This document shows positions 1 through 10,281 of a DNA stretch of 64,000 nt, piece by piece. Both the position numbers and the translations under genes were made by a program. The DNA is from Amphiura filiformis (taxonomy: Eukaryota > Echinodermata > Ophiuroidea > Amphilepidida > Amphiuridae): assembly GCF_039555335.1 (NCBI RefSeq), contig NW_027305502.1, positions 1-64,000 of the forward strand, written 5' to 3'. The notes below the pieces were generated by a model. That model worked only from the letters and a program-made list of their open reading frames with translations, was not told the origin of the DNA and ran no database searches. The number at the start of each line of letters is the position of its first letter. Position 1 is the first letter of the stretch.

Positions 1-1379
1 ACCATTGTCATCTTCAGAGACTACGTGATCTTTCAGTTGAGTGACCATTGATGATAAATGATAATCTCAACCATTACATCCTTGATCTTCATCTTTTTAT
101 ATGATACGATTCACTTTCAGCAATTTCATAATATTCCCATCACATCCTTGATCTTCGAGTTTTTATTGAATATCAATGATAAATAATTGATATTCTCATC
201 CGCCATATCCTTGATCTTCATATTTTTATATTTCAATCACATCCTTAATCTTCCATTTTTTAAACATCAGAACATCAATGATCAATAAATGATAATCTCA
301 TCCATCACATCCTTGATCTTCATCTTTTCATAATGGTACAATTCACTTTTAACAATTTCATAATACACCCATCATATCCTTGATCTTCGAGTTTTTATTG
401 AAAATCAATGATAAATGATAATCTCAACCGTTATATCCTTGATCTACATCTTTTTATATGATACGATTCACTTTCAGCAATTTCATAATATTCCTATCAC
501 ATCCTTGATCTTCGAGTGTTCATTGAATATCAATGACAAATAAATGGTAATCTCATGCGTCACATCCTTGGATCTTTTCATATGGTAAAAGTCACTTTTA
601 ACAATTTAATAATATTCCCATCATATCCTTGATCTTCGAGTTCTTATTGAACATCAATGATAAATGATAATCTCAACCGTTACATCTTTGATCTTCATCT
701 CTTTATTATGATACGATTCACTTTCAGCAATTTCATAATATTCCAATCACATCCTTGATCTTCGAGTTTTTATTGAACATCAATGAAAAATAAATTGTAA
801 TCTTATCCGACACATCCTTGATCTTCATCTTTTTATGACACAATTCACTTTAAACAATTTCATAATATTCCCATCACATCCTTGATCTTCGAGTTTTTAT
901 TGAACACCAATGATAAATGATAATCTCAACCGTACATCCTTGATCTTCATCGTTTTATATGATACGATTCACTTTCAGTAATTTCATAATATTCCCATCA
1001 CATCCTTGATCTTCGAGTTTTTATTGAACATCAATGATAAATAAATGATATTCTCATCCGCTATATCCTCGATGTTCATCTTTTCATATTTCAATCACAT
1101 CCTTAATCTTCGAATTTTTTAAACATCAGAACATCAATGATTAACAAATGATAATCTCATCCATCACCACCTTAATCTTAATCTTTTTATATGATACAAT
1201 TCACTTTCAATAATTTCATAATATTCCCATCACATCCTTGATCTTCGAGTTTTTATTGAACACCAATGGTAAATGATAATCTCAACCGTAAATCCTTGAT
1301 CTTCATCGTTTTATATGATACGATTCACTTTCAGTAATTTCATAATATTCCCATGACATTCTTGATTTTCGAGTTTTTG
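1..1379. repeat. ~124-bp satellite array, runs off the left edge
   Basis: The phrase ATCACATCCTTGATCTTC recurs at about 131, 367, 488, 613, 739, 868, 991, 1221 and 1345. Most steps are 121-129 bp and two are about 230 bp, so the monomer is near 124 bp with some paired or rearranged units. Each monomer holds two related halves (a 'ccttgatcttcgag' half and a 'ccttgatcttcatc' half). A variant with 'ttaaacatcagaacatcaatg' appears near 250-300 and 1110-1140. The array starts outside the window and stops abruptly at a LINE fragment. No coding potential was seen. Confidence 0.9.
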
Positions 1380-1926
1380 CCTTGCCTTGCTGGCTACGTC
1401 AGCCCATGTCGGCTGTAGCCCTCCTCATGAACTATCCTAGCCCAGGTTGTGCCAATGTAAGATGTGATGTCGTCCCGCCATCTGCGTTTTTGTCTTCCCC
1501 TCCTCCTTCTGCCTGTTCTTGGTTGACACTCTGTTAGTCGTTTTGTCCACCTGTTATCATTTAATCTTGCTAGATGTCCCGCCCATCTCCATTTTGCCTC
1601 TTTTATCTTCTCCAGAATGTCCTTGACTTTGGTTTTATTTCTTATATGTGAGTTCCTAATTTTGTCCCGTATTGTGATATTCAGCATTCTTATTTCCATT
1701 GCATGCTGTGCTGTTATCAGTTTTTGTTCTAGGTATTTAGTTGTTGTCCACGTTTCGTAGCCGTATGTCATTGTTGGCAGCACACACTGATCGAAGACCC
1801 TCTTCCTTAATATCATTGATTGTTTTCTATCACACAGAATGTCTTTATATCTGCCAAAGCAGCTCCAGCCAGCTTTAATTCCGATTAGTACGTCCTCTCT
1901 CGTGTTGTCTTCCAGCTTCACAGTCT
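1380..1926 (-). mobile_element. 3' end of a non-LTR retrotransposon (LINE), C-terminal fragment of the RT protein
   Basis: A minus-strand reading frame (1921 to 1394, 175 aa) matches the tail of RTE/Jockey-like endonuclease-reverse transcriptases. Visible hallmarks are the block VFDQCVLPTMTYGYETW, then an AQHAMEIRML segment, then KWRWAGHLAR, and a basic run with a GRQKRRWRDDI-like motif before the stop. The polymerase core and the endonuclease are absent, so this is a strongly 5'-truncated copy. Its 3' end sits directly against the satellite array, as if it had inserted at the array edge or been copied next to it. Clade assignment within RTE/Jockey is uncertain. Confidence 0.8.
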
Positions 1927-2128
1927 GACCAAGATATCATGTCATATCATATCAATACCATGTTTGAAGTTGATCGGTGATTGCGTTTAAGATGGAGAGT
2001 GGATTAATGGAAATGAAGGCAAAATATGCAAATGAGCTCATTAATATTCATAAATATGCAAATAATGTGACACAAAACTATACAGCACATGTCATGAGGC
2101 TGCCATACCCTATCCCCATACCAAGTTT

Positions 2129-2276
2129 GATATAATATTGGATGGCTGAGCATGATACCATAACATATCGGATGAGTCATAAAAATATCGGACGAGCCAA
2201 CGGCGAGTTCGATATTTGTATGACGAATCCGATATGTTATGGTATCATGCGAAATAAGCCATCCAATATTATCATA
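2129..2276. repeat. Foldback MITE (hairpin, ~70-bp arms)
   Basis: The left arm reads ATATTGGATGGCTGAGCATG... and the right arm is its reverse complement ending in GCCATCCAATATTATCAT. The two share the internal block GATACCATAACATATCGGAT. A similar hairpin style is seen at 36487-36640. No gene is visible in the surrounding 1.93-2.86 kb. Confidence 0.65.
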
Positions 2277-2868
2277 TTAGGTTTTCTTAACTCCTAATAA
2301 CCCTGAAAACATAATAATGAAGTTGATCGGACACTGCGTTGGAGCTTGATCTTCTTGATCTTGATCTTGATGTGGTTGAGCTACAGAGCCAAACAAAGAA
2401 ACAAACAACCATGCAGGCAACCATTTGGATGATAACATAAGCCCCACGTTATGTGGGGGCCAAAAATAAACAAACAAAAGTGCAAAACGTGACTGATATA
2501 TTAAAAAGAGATGATGATTCAGTACGCTTCGGGCTATACTAATTGGCCGATCAAATGCTAAATGTATAAATTATCTTTTGTATCATAAAAACCCACCATA
2601 ATTGCTATCTTCAGAAGATAGAAAAAAATCATCAAACAAAAAAATATTCAAAAAGAGTTTCTTAACAGCTTCTGCTGAAGGTATTCATCATTTTCATAGT
2701 ACATTTGTATACCTTAAATGCTACATTAAGAAGATAGCAACAGAAAAAAAAACATTGCCTAACACGCATTCTAGCTGGGCGTGCTCAGTCAAAATAGTCA
2801 ACAGGCTGAATGCAAAGCTATACAGATTCAGCTGTCTGCCAAATTCATAACGATGTGTAAATTAGCAC

Positions 2869-2952
2869 CAGTGGCCTAGCTGGGGGCAGGGTTTTTTTAG
2901 GCCTTTTAAACTTGTCTTGCCAACACCCCCCCTAGTGCTGGCTACGCCACTG
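2869..2952. mobile_element. Very short hAT-like MITE (CAGTGGC...GCCACTG)
   Basis: The 84-bp element starts CAGTGGCCTAGCTGG and ends GGCTACGCCACTG. Flanking 8-mers are ATTAGCAC and GGTAGCAC (6 of 8 match), fitting a decayed 8-bp hAT target duplication. Better-preserved relatives lie at 39080, 39510 and 52511. Confidence 0.65.
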
Positions 2953-3155
2953 GGTAGCACTGCATAAATCCCCATTGACTTTGGTGGTGGCTACTAGGAT
3001 TGGCCACTCAATTTAAGCGGTCTCCAACTTACAAGCAGCAGTCATAAAAATGCATGACTAAACACCGTCAGGAGTCTATTAAAGCCATATTATAACATTT
3101 GCTGAGGAGAACGCCCTCAAAATATTTTTAAATTCTGTTTTTTTACACGATTGTA

Positions 3156-4193
3156 GGGGAAGGTGGGGCATAACGGACCCCCGGGGCAAAACGGACCCAA
3201 CGGAAAAATAGGCCTTGGCAATACTGCCGTCTACGTAAATTATATTGAGGAACACAAGTATGGCCACACAGATTTACAACAAAAATTTGATCTGAAACAA
3301 TCTACTGACATCCGAGCAAGATCGAGTCAAAAAATTACAGCCTGTCTGACGTAAGATATGTAGATGTTTAATGCGCGGAAATTTTACTTCATTAATATCG
3401 GATTCCCAAATAATTGTGTATATTGTAAACACTAAGGTACTAGCTTTGAGCTGTATGAACTGCATGGCCTATATGCTACAATGTATTATGCATGCAACCT
3501 ATTCCTAAAAAAATCAGGTATGGGGCAAAACGGAACCCCTAGTGTGGGGCATAACGGAACAGGGTTCCGTTTTGCCCCGGGCGTTTTGCCCCACAGATGG
3601 GTTCCGTTTTGCCCCAATTGGACATAATACGTATTCACTCAAGGAAATGTAGGCGTTATCTAGGGGCCTACTCGAGCATGGTAAACACTTCGCTGAAACA
3701 TAGGCATATTAAACTAGGCCTACAGATAGAATTAATGATTAAAAGTTAACTTACTCCACAGAGATGGGTAGGCCTACTTAATATTTCTTTCTAATCAAAT
3801 ATTGGTCATACATATTATGCCTACTAGGTCTATAAGAAGTTAACCACTCACTCCACAGAGATGGTAGGCCCACTTAATATTGTAACTGAATATAGGCCTA
3901 CATATAACTAGGCCTAGGGCCTACCGATGGAACTACTGATATAAGTTTACACCCAGGGTGCCGTTTTGCCCCATAGGTTCCGTTTTGCCCCGATAGTGGG
4001 GCAAAACGGATTTATTTTTTGAAAATATTTCTTCATTTTATAAAAATTGTAAGATTCAAGTTATATTGGTTAATGGTATATTAAAGGTAAATACAAACTT
4101 CAACTGAACATATACTTTTTACAGTCATATTACTTATGGTGACGTCACAGAGCATCCTCAAAGTTAAGTGTTCCGTTATGCCCCACCTTCCCC
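3156..4193. mobile_element. Non-autonomous TA-target DNA transposon with internal copies of its terminal motif
   Basis: Ends are GGGGAAGGTGGGGCATAACG at the left and its reverse complement at the right, each flanked by TA (3154-3155, 4194-4195), as in Tc1/mariner-type insertion. The motif GGGGCAAAACGGA, or its complement or the GGGGCATAACGGA variant, occurs about 11 times in three clusters: the termini, 3522-3616 and 3959-4010. The two inner clusters are themselves inverted. No transposase is seen. The sister copy at 61943-62370 preserves the empty TA site. Confidence 0.8.
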
Positions 4194-4404
4194 TAATGTA
4201 TTTTAGTCAATAAAGATACTCTGCAAAAATCAAGACTTTAGGTAACAGGGATTTTTCTCAACACGGACTTAAAAAAATCCACCTTTTTTCTTAAATTAAA
4301 AAAAGGGGGGAAAATGGAGAAGAAAAAAAAACATCAGCAAATTGCAACAGATTTTGATGATTTAGGCTACTAGGTCTAGAGTTCTGGCTAAGTATAAGAC
4401 ATAA

Positions 4405-4530
4405 GGTTAGGGTTTGAAATTATGATTTAGGGTTAGGGTTTAGATTTAGGGTTATGTCATAGAGTTAGAGTGTAGGGTTATGATTTAGGTTAGGGTTTAG
4501 ATTTAGGGCTCAATGCTCTAGAGTTAGGAT
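4405..4530 (+). repeat. Degenerate telomere-like TTAGGG tract
   Basis: About ten TTAGGG or near-TTAGGG hexamers separated by short AT-rich gaps, for example GGTTAGGGTTT and ATTTAGGGTTA. It is too degenerate and short for a real telomere, and it lies inside a transposable element. Confidence 0.6.
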
Positions 4531-4892
4531 TACACCCCCCCCTGTATAAAACATTGTTCCATGCATCTCACAGGTACATGTATGCATGGCTGCATATTGC
4601 CTGGCTATATGGCTATGTAAACAATGACATGTATCTGTGTGTTGACACTGCACGAAAAGGTGTGAAGTGGCTAGAGTTCATGTTGGCTATTACATAACAA
4701 AGCTAATACTGATATAAATTATGGGAAAGTCAATGACTTTGAAATGTAAAATTTTAAACTTAGAACAATTTTGTTGGTTTTCATTTTGTGGCAAATTTGC
4801 ACTCATTTTTAAATAATTGTCACTCTGACTGTGTGTGTTTTTTGTTGTAAATCCACAGGCCTTTTGCCAATGACTGGTACGTCAATGTTTTC

Positions 4893-5330
4893 CGAGTCGT
4901 AACATTATGCGGCATGTTGAACCGTAAAATTGTGCGTATTTTCTACAGAATGGCGCAGCACCTTTAAACGAGTCGTAACATTACGCGGCATGTTGAACCG
5001 TAAAATTGTGCGTATTTTGTACAGAATGACGCAGCACCTTTAAACGAAGTCGTAACATTACGCGCATGTTAGACCGTGAAAATTGCGCCGTATTTTCTAC
5101 AGAATGACGCGGCACCTTTAAAAGAGTCGTAACATTACGCCGCATGTTGAACCGTAAAATTGTGCGTATTTTCTACAGAATGACGCAGCACCTTTGAACG
5201 AAGTCGCAACATTACGCGGCATGTTGAGTCAGTAAAATTGTGCGCGCTTTCTACAGAATGACGCAGCACCTTTTTGAGTGGCAACATTATGCGCGGCATG
5301 TTGAACCCTTGAATTGTGCGTATTTAGCAG
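4893..5330. repeat. ~76-bp minisatellite, about 5-6 copies
   Basis: Each unit contains GTCGTAACATTACGCGGCAT, then AAAATTGTGCGTATTTTC, then TACAGAATGACGCAGCACC. Units begin near 4896, 4970, 5048, 5126, 5204 and 5278, and the last is degraded. A run of about 15 G lies just downstream (5395-5410) and a C run lies at 5839-5853. No coding meaning is supported. Confidence 0.85.
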
Positions 5331-6500
5331 ATATGCTCATTATGCACTTACTCGATTTCACATTGCTATGGCAAGCTATTAATAGCATTTATAAGGGGGG
5401 GGGGGGGGGTCAGAAACCTTTAAGCTTACCAAATATTTGTGTTCAGCCCTGTCATCCCCCTACACGATCCTAGTTTATAATACTCACATGCCTATAGCAG
5501 ACTTCCAAATGTCCATAAATCCATCATGAACATGGAATTAAACAGGCTTTTATAAATATAATGGTTATCCTATCTGATATCACGTCCATGTTCATACACT
5601 TTGTCATGGAGCTGAATTCGGCAGCCGCGACCTCCACAACCGTATCAAAATAAATTTTAATTTTCCAACTGAAAAATATTATGTCAGTCTGATCGCAAAT
5701 AATTATAATCATGCATTATAATTAAAAGCAAAACAAAATCACCAAAATGCAGATTGTGCTTCAATTCAATGAGTTTAAATTCTGCACTATAACGAGTTGC
5801 ACAACTTTTGCATTTCCGGTGTGGAAGCTTGCCCTTTCACCCCCCCCCCCCCCCTTCACTTGCTTTTAATACGCTACGCACACCATTAAATTCTTTAGAG
5901 TAATTGCAAAGATTTGTGCCAAGTCTACATATTTTACAATAAGCAATGAACTTTTTAGACTGCAACAAGCCTGTTTTAGGCTGATTACATGTCTGTCCTT
6001 TAAAAATATAAACTTTTTTTCATTTTTATATGATCAAAATAAATTGCAATTTTTAGGTAATTTTTTGTTTCGATTTCAAATCTGGACATTTTTGAGTCCG
6101 TGTTGAGAATAAATTCTGTTAGGTGCTGTAGTTTTGTCAAAATCCGAGATTTTGAATAAAACGACGGAACCGGCGTTTTATTATTACGATGGAAATGTTA
6201 GTCAAACACGTATGCACAGTACGTACACGGTGTGCGGGATACACATACACACACACGCAGAGGATCGTACTGTATTACAACCGCAGGAGTAACATGCATG
6301 GGCGCTAGTAGTAAATTCCTATTTTCTATGCTCTACCTCACTTGTTCGGCTCAAAATTAAAAGGGGACATATCTGACAGTGAAAGCTAACATTTTATGGA
6401 AAATAAAAACTAATCTATTTTTACAGAAATGTTATAATATGGCTTTAAGGTCAATAAATTTCTTGACAGAAATAAGCTACTGGCATCAAGGCATAGAATA

Positions 6501-6686
6501 GGCTATTCCAGCTGAAATCCTCACACCTTCTATGGAACTGAAGACACGACCTTTACCTCCCACACAGGGAGTATAGATTTCAAATAGTCACACATTCAGG
6601 TAAACCTATTTCAAATTGACATTCCCTGTATGGGAGATTAAGGTCAGGTCTTCCATAAGGGGTGTATGGATTCAAAATGGAATAGC
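6501..6686. repeat. ~190-bp palindromic MITE, copy 1 (GGCTATTCCA family)
   Basis: Starts GGCTATTCCAGCTGAAATCC and ends as its inverse (...AATGGAATAGC). The arms carry CTCCCACACAGGGAGT and its complement around a short centre. Other copies in the window are at 33647-33830, 37731-37920, 39070-39454 (interrupted) and 41603-41753 (truncated). Confidence 0.8.
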
Positions 6687-6735
6687 TTGATTTGGCACAG
6701 CCACAATCTAGTGACCCTGAAAGTCAGTGTTGAAG

Positions 6736-7490
6736 CAAGAGCTGTAGGCATTCTTGTATTGTTTGTAAAATGTTTTGTCAAATAAAATACATCTTTAAAA
6801 TATTATGTGTTCATTTATCTTATTTTTGTCTCTTTCTGTTTGTTACAAGTAATCAGAAAATATCATAAAAAAATATTCAATAAATATCGAATCATCGTAT
6901 CGTGTCCCTGCTGGTTTGATTAATTATTAATATAGCGCCACCACTTTTCCCGATCGAACCTTTCATAAATCACTATATACTTGACATGATCAAGATGAAA
7001 GACGGCCGAATCTACTTAATATTCATATTGACATTTCGAGATTCATATTCACATTGCGGACCAATCAGAATACTTCGGTGTAACGCTTGATCTCTATTTA
7101 ATATGCGGAAATAAACACTACTTATGAATAATATATCATTTATCGATCATGAATATGCATGTTATCATGATCCGATTGAATCGTATCGTGTTTTGGGCGT
7201 TTACTACGTGTATATAGTGTCGCGAAAATCAGAAAAGTGGTGGCGTTTGAAGGATATTTTTTCTCAGGGGAGAGGGGCAAGTAAATGAATACCATTTTAA
7301 AACGATCATTTACGGTGGAATTAACAATATTTTGTTGTGTCTTTTAATTATAAATTTATTAAAACATCAGAAAGAGTAAAAAAATCAGACAGATTCACAC
7401 ATAATATTTGTTAAAAACGTATTTTATTTCACACATTGTACAAATATCACAAACAATACAAGAATGCCTACAGCTCTTGGTTGAAGATCA
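6736..7490. repeat. Inverted pair of ~60-bp sequences resembling a polyadenylation end
   Basis: AGAGCTGTAGGCATTCTTG with a following TATTGTTTGT and AATAAAATAC (about 6738-6800) reappears inverted at about 7418-7475. Both copies end in an AATAAA-type hexamer. Between them lies a separate foldback element. They may be two copies of a retroposed or duplicated 3' end. Confidence 0.5.
6936..7245. repeat. ~310-bp MITE with CGCCACCACTTTTC ends
   Basis: CGCCACCACTTTTC at the left is matched by GAAAAGTGGTGGCG at the right. Weaker arm similarity continues inward (TATATAC..., ATGATC...). No gene is present. Confidence 0.6.
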
Positions 7491-7523
7491 AGTCTTTTTA
7501 ACATTCTTTATAGGATTAAGTTA

Positions 7524-7953
7524 ATATAGGGTCCATCACCCCTAATACTTTGTAAATAAAAAAGTCCAAAAATATTTTATGAAATGTAAAAATGTAAAAA
7601 GGTATGTATAGCACATCATTGCATTCAGTCCCAATGGATAATTATGTAAGAAAAGAGGCCGTTTTAAAAGTTGCACCTGAGTCCATAGCAGTCAGGTTTT
7701 CTTTAACAAACATATGAATAGACCCCAGACCGACTGTATTGTTTGAGAGTCAACTCCTATGGACTCATAAAATGGTCTCTTTTTTTTACATAATGAACCA
7801 TTGTGACTGAACGCAATGACGTGTGACACTATAATTTGGTTCATATGTGTACAACAAATAAGGCTACCCATATATTTTTAAATGTTTGCATTTCACCAAA
7901 TATTTTTCGATTTACATTAAAAAGTATTTAGGGGGAAGTTGTGGACCCTATAT
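7524..7953. repeat. ~430-bp MITE with TATAGGGTCCA ends
   Basis: TAATATAGGGTCCATCACCC at the left is mirrored by GTGGACCCTATATTA at the right. Internal arms are also inverted, for example the TTCAGTCCCAATGG and CCATTGTGACTGAA blocks. The target duplication is not clear. Confidence 0.6.
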
Positions 7954-8150
7954 TATCAGAGAAAAAAAGTCTTACAAACAAGATCAAGGTTAAATATTGT
8001 TTATTATTATAAAAAAATGTAATAATGAAGATATAAATATACATTTTCAAAAAGGAAATGATGAAAGTAATCAACTAGCATAACAGATTCATGTAAAGAT
8101 AAGCAGTTTTTGAGAAAATCACAAAATTTGATTTCAATTTACTGCCTTAA

Positions 8151-8516
8151 AGCCATAATGTACGATCTTATAATATGAAATTGGTTAATTTTTTCAAACC
8201 TGATTTTTTTGCATTTTTTTAATGTTTACACATGTCCCAACTTGCACCTATAAATGGAATCGGCCAAATTTGTTGTCCTTGTAGGTCAACAGAGTAAAGT
8301 TCGACATATTATTATAATTTAAAAATTATGATATGTCCTCCCATAGAACTGCATGTTAAATGGCCAAAATAACCAATGGGGTTTCTTTCACTGTACCCTG
8401 TCATTTCAACTTAAAATGGACAGCAACCCTTCCCAGTAGTTATTACTAATATTATTTCAACATTTTGAATAAAGAATAACAAAATTAAAATTTGACGGAA
8501 ATCGTACATTAAGGCT
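8151..8516. mobile_element. TTAA-flanked MITE (AGCCATAATGTACGAT ends)
   Basis: TTAA lies at 8147-8150 and again at 8517-8520. Ends are AGCCATAATGTACGAT and ATCGTACATTAAGGCT. Length is 366 bp. The terminal AGCC resembles the TTAA family at 3083 and 61943, so it may be a related piggyBac-type derivative. Confidence 0.7.
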
Positions 8517-8639
8517 TTAAGGAAGGCATACAAACTATATAATTTGGTTCACCTCAAGTTCAGTAGTGAGTGACGTACATTGATTTTTTTTTAAGTCGAG
8601 AATATCTAGGCATTAACAGCTGAAATGTAGGAGATAACG

Positions 8640-8935
8640 CTGACAAAACTTCAGCCAGGCACAAGTGTCCTGGTGAACGAAGGGGGTTGCCGTAGATAGC
8701 TGGTCGGGGCAAGTTTTACAGTGTAGCCAACAATCGGGCTTATTACCCTGATCGTAACCGACTAACGAGGTCTTTCATCATGGGTCATCTACCCTGCCTT
8801 TACCAGATGAGCCACGGGGAGAGCGGATAAGATTTTTTTTGGTCCTGCGGGGAATTGAACCTGGGACCTCTAGCACCAAAGGCAAAGACCTTAACCAGTG
8901 TGTCACACTACTCCCTTTCACTCGCCACAGTATCA
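8640..8935 (-). repeat. tRNA-derived SINE-like repeat (minus strand)
   Basis: On the minus strand, about 8915 to 8840 reads like a tRNA half: an A-box-like CACTGGTTAAGGTC segment, then ~30 nt later a B-box GGTTCAATTCC (8852-8862). A second, weaker tRNA-like stretch follows (GTGGCTCATCTGGTAAAGGC, near 8800). It is not a clean cloverleaf, so a functional tRNA gene is unlikely. The stretch 8935-9820 shows nothing further that I recognise. Confidence 0.45.
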
Positions 8936-9827
8936 AATCACACTTGTTAAACATGAGTATACACACACGCGTACAGGGGCGGTTTGTTAGCACGCTTGCG
9001 GCGCAACCGCGAAAAAGCATTGACGTCACTACCGACATTGAGGTGAACCAAATTATAGTAACTTGTGAGGGCACTATATACTTGGTCTTAATCATACATG
9101 AAAGCATGCAACTCCATGGATCATCAATGGCTGCATTGCATTTATGACAGTTGTTGACCATATCATATTAACCATAACAGCATAGACCCTACCTCCATGA
9201 TCAGTAATTCTGTAGGATATTTGAGTTTGATTGGTTGCAGCTAAGGCGACAAAAGAAAACATCCACCAGGTTTTACGGGTGGATGGACTTTTCAAGTACG
9301 ATCGGTCTGTCTTTTTTTTCTGGAAGCTATAATGACCCTAAAATATCAAGGAATGACTGGAAGCTTGAAAAATCTGGCAAAATTTTGATAGTTTTTTTCA
9401 CAAATAAATTTTTTTAATGGTTTTTTTTTCAGAAATTTTAAGTCAAAATCAATACGTTTCGGCCCAAAAATGGCTGATTTTACATGATTTAGCAGAAAGT
9501 AAAAAACATTCTCCCAAAATGCAAAATCTGGGTCGGTTGGGCCTGTAAAACAGGGTGTTTTTTTGTCACCTAGGAAGCTACATGGAAAGTGGCGCTAGGT
9601 ACAATATGGGATCCATTATAGACTAGCCATTTATACACAGTGAAAAACATCCATGAAACCACCATAAGTTGTCAGCACATGTGATTTGACCACTGACTAG
9701 TGAGAAGCTGGTATAAGCAATGGTTAAGCTATCTATATAATATGCCTATATCATGTGGTTAATTTATAGAAGTAATAGAGTCTTTCCTGTTGATGAATTA
9801 CAAAGATATAAGGCCATCTTAATTTAA

Positions 9828-10156
9828 TAGTTTGTCTCAAAGCACCCTGGGCATTAGTAAAATTGTCCGCATTTTGCGTGTTATTCCTGCTGGATTGAGT
9901 AAATTTTATCTTTTTTTATTTGATTTATTTTCCCAAAATTCACCATACAAAAATCTTCAGACGTAAAAAATAGTGTATAGTCGTAAATCTCAGTGAAATT
10001 CTTCATCTTGAACACATGAATCTATATGCATATTCCCCGACATATTCCTGTCAAAAAGTTTGTCAAAGTTTGATAAAAAAATCAAAGTAAAAAAAACCCC
10101 TAAAAAATGCATTCTGCATTAGATTTTCAACTTCCGAAGGGCTTTGAGACAAACTA
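9828..10156. mobile_element. TTAA-flanked MITE just downstream of NAF1
   Basis: TTAA at 9824-9827 and 10157-10160 flank the inverted ends TAGTTTGTCTCAAAGC and GCTTTGAGACAAACTA. Length is 329 bp. It starts 126 bp past the NAF1 stop and carries two minus-strand AATAAA hexamers (9915-9920 and 9924-9929), so it could supply NAF1's polyadenylation signal. Confidence 0.8.
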
Positions 10157-10281
10157 TTAAATCAAGATTGTCTATGTTGAAAAGGAAAAAAAAAAACTTT
10201 CTGTGACCTTACACCAATAATGCAGCAGTAAGTACCTTAATTTGTTGTCATTGTGACAGTTCAGTCATGGTGGCTCTGATT

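Larger units (their letters stand above)
4230..6125. mobile_element. Element with TCTCAACACGGACT inverted ends, nested in the TTAA element
   Basis: TCTCAACACGGACT near 4256 is mirrored by AGTCCGTGTTGAGA near 6099-6112, and similarity extends outward on both sides through a TAACAG-like stretch. The interior holds TTAGGG-like sequence, a 76-bp tandem repeat and homopolymer runs but no gene. Exact borders and target duplication could not be fixed. Confidence 0.55.
3083..6444. mobile_element. TTAA-flanked foldback element, interrupted by two nested insertions
   Basis: Both outer ends carry TTAA (3079-3082 and 6445-6448), followed by near-perfect inverted termini AGCCATATTATAACATTT and AAATGTTATAATATGGCT. 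TTAA duplication is typical of piggyBac-type insertion. A compact sister copy without the inserts lies in opposite orientation at 61943-62370. Alignment by eye shows that the extra ~3 kb here is insertion DNA: a TA-target element (3156-4193) and a second element with its own inverted termini (about 4230-6125). No transposase frame is visible. Confidence 0.75.

Noticed and set aside
2602-2850. 82-codon plus-strand open frame
   Set aside because: Lys-rich composition is typical of AT-rich noncoding DNA. No domain or splice context.
4405-4530. Telomere or subtelomere boundary
   Set aside because: TTAGGG units are degenerate, few, and enclosed in a transposable element, with genes on the far side.
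5395-5853. G and C homopolymer runs as regulatory G-quadruplex sites
   Set aside because: Single uninterrupted runs inside mobile DNA. No evidence of function, and run length may be an assembly uncertainty.
8835-8915. Functional tRNA gene on the minus strand
   Set aside because: The B-box is good but the acceptor stem does not close. It looks like a tRNA-derived repeat.
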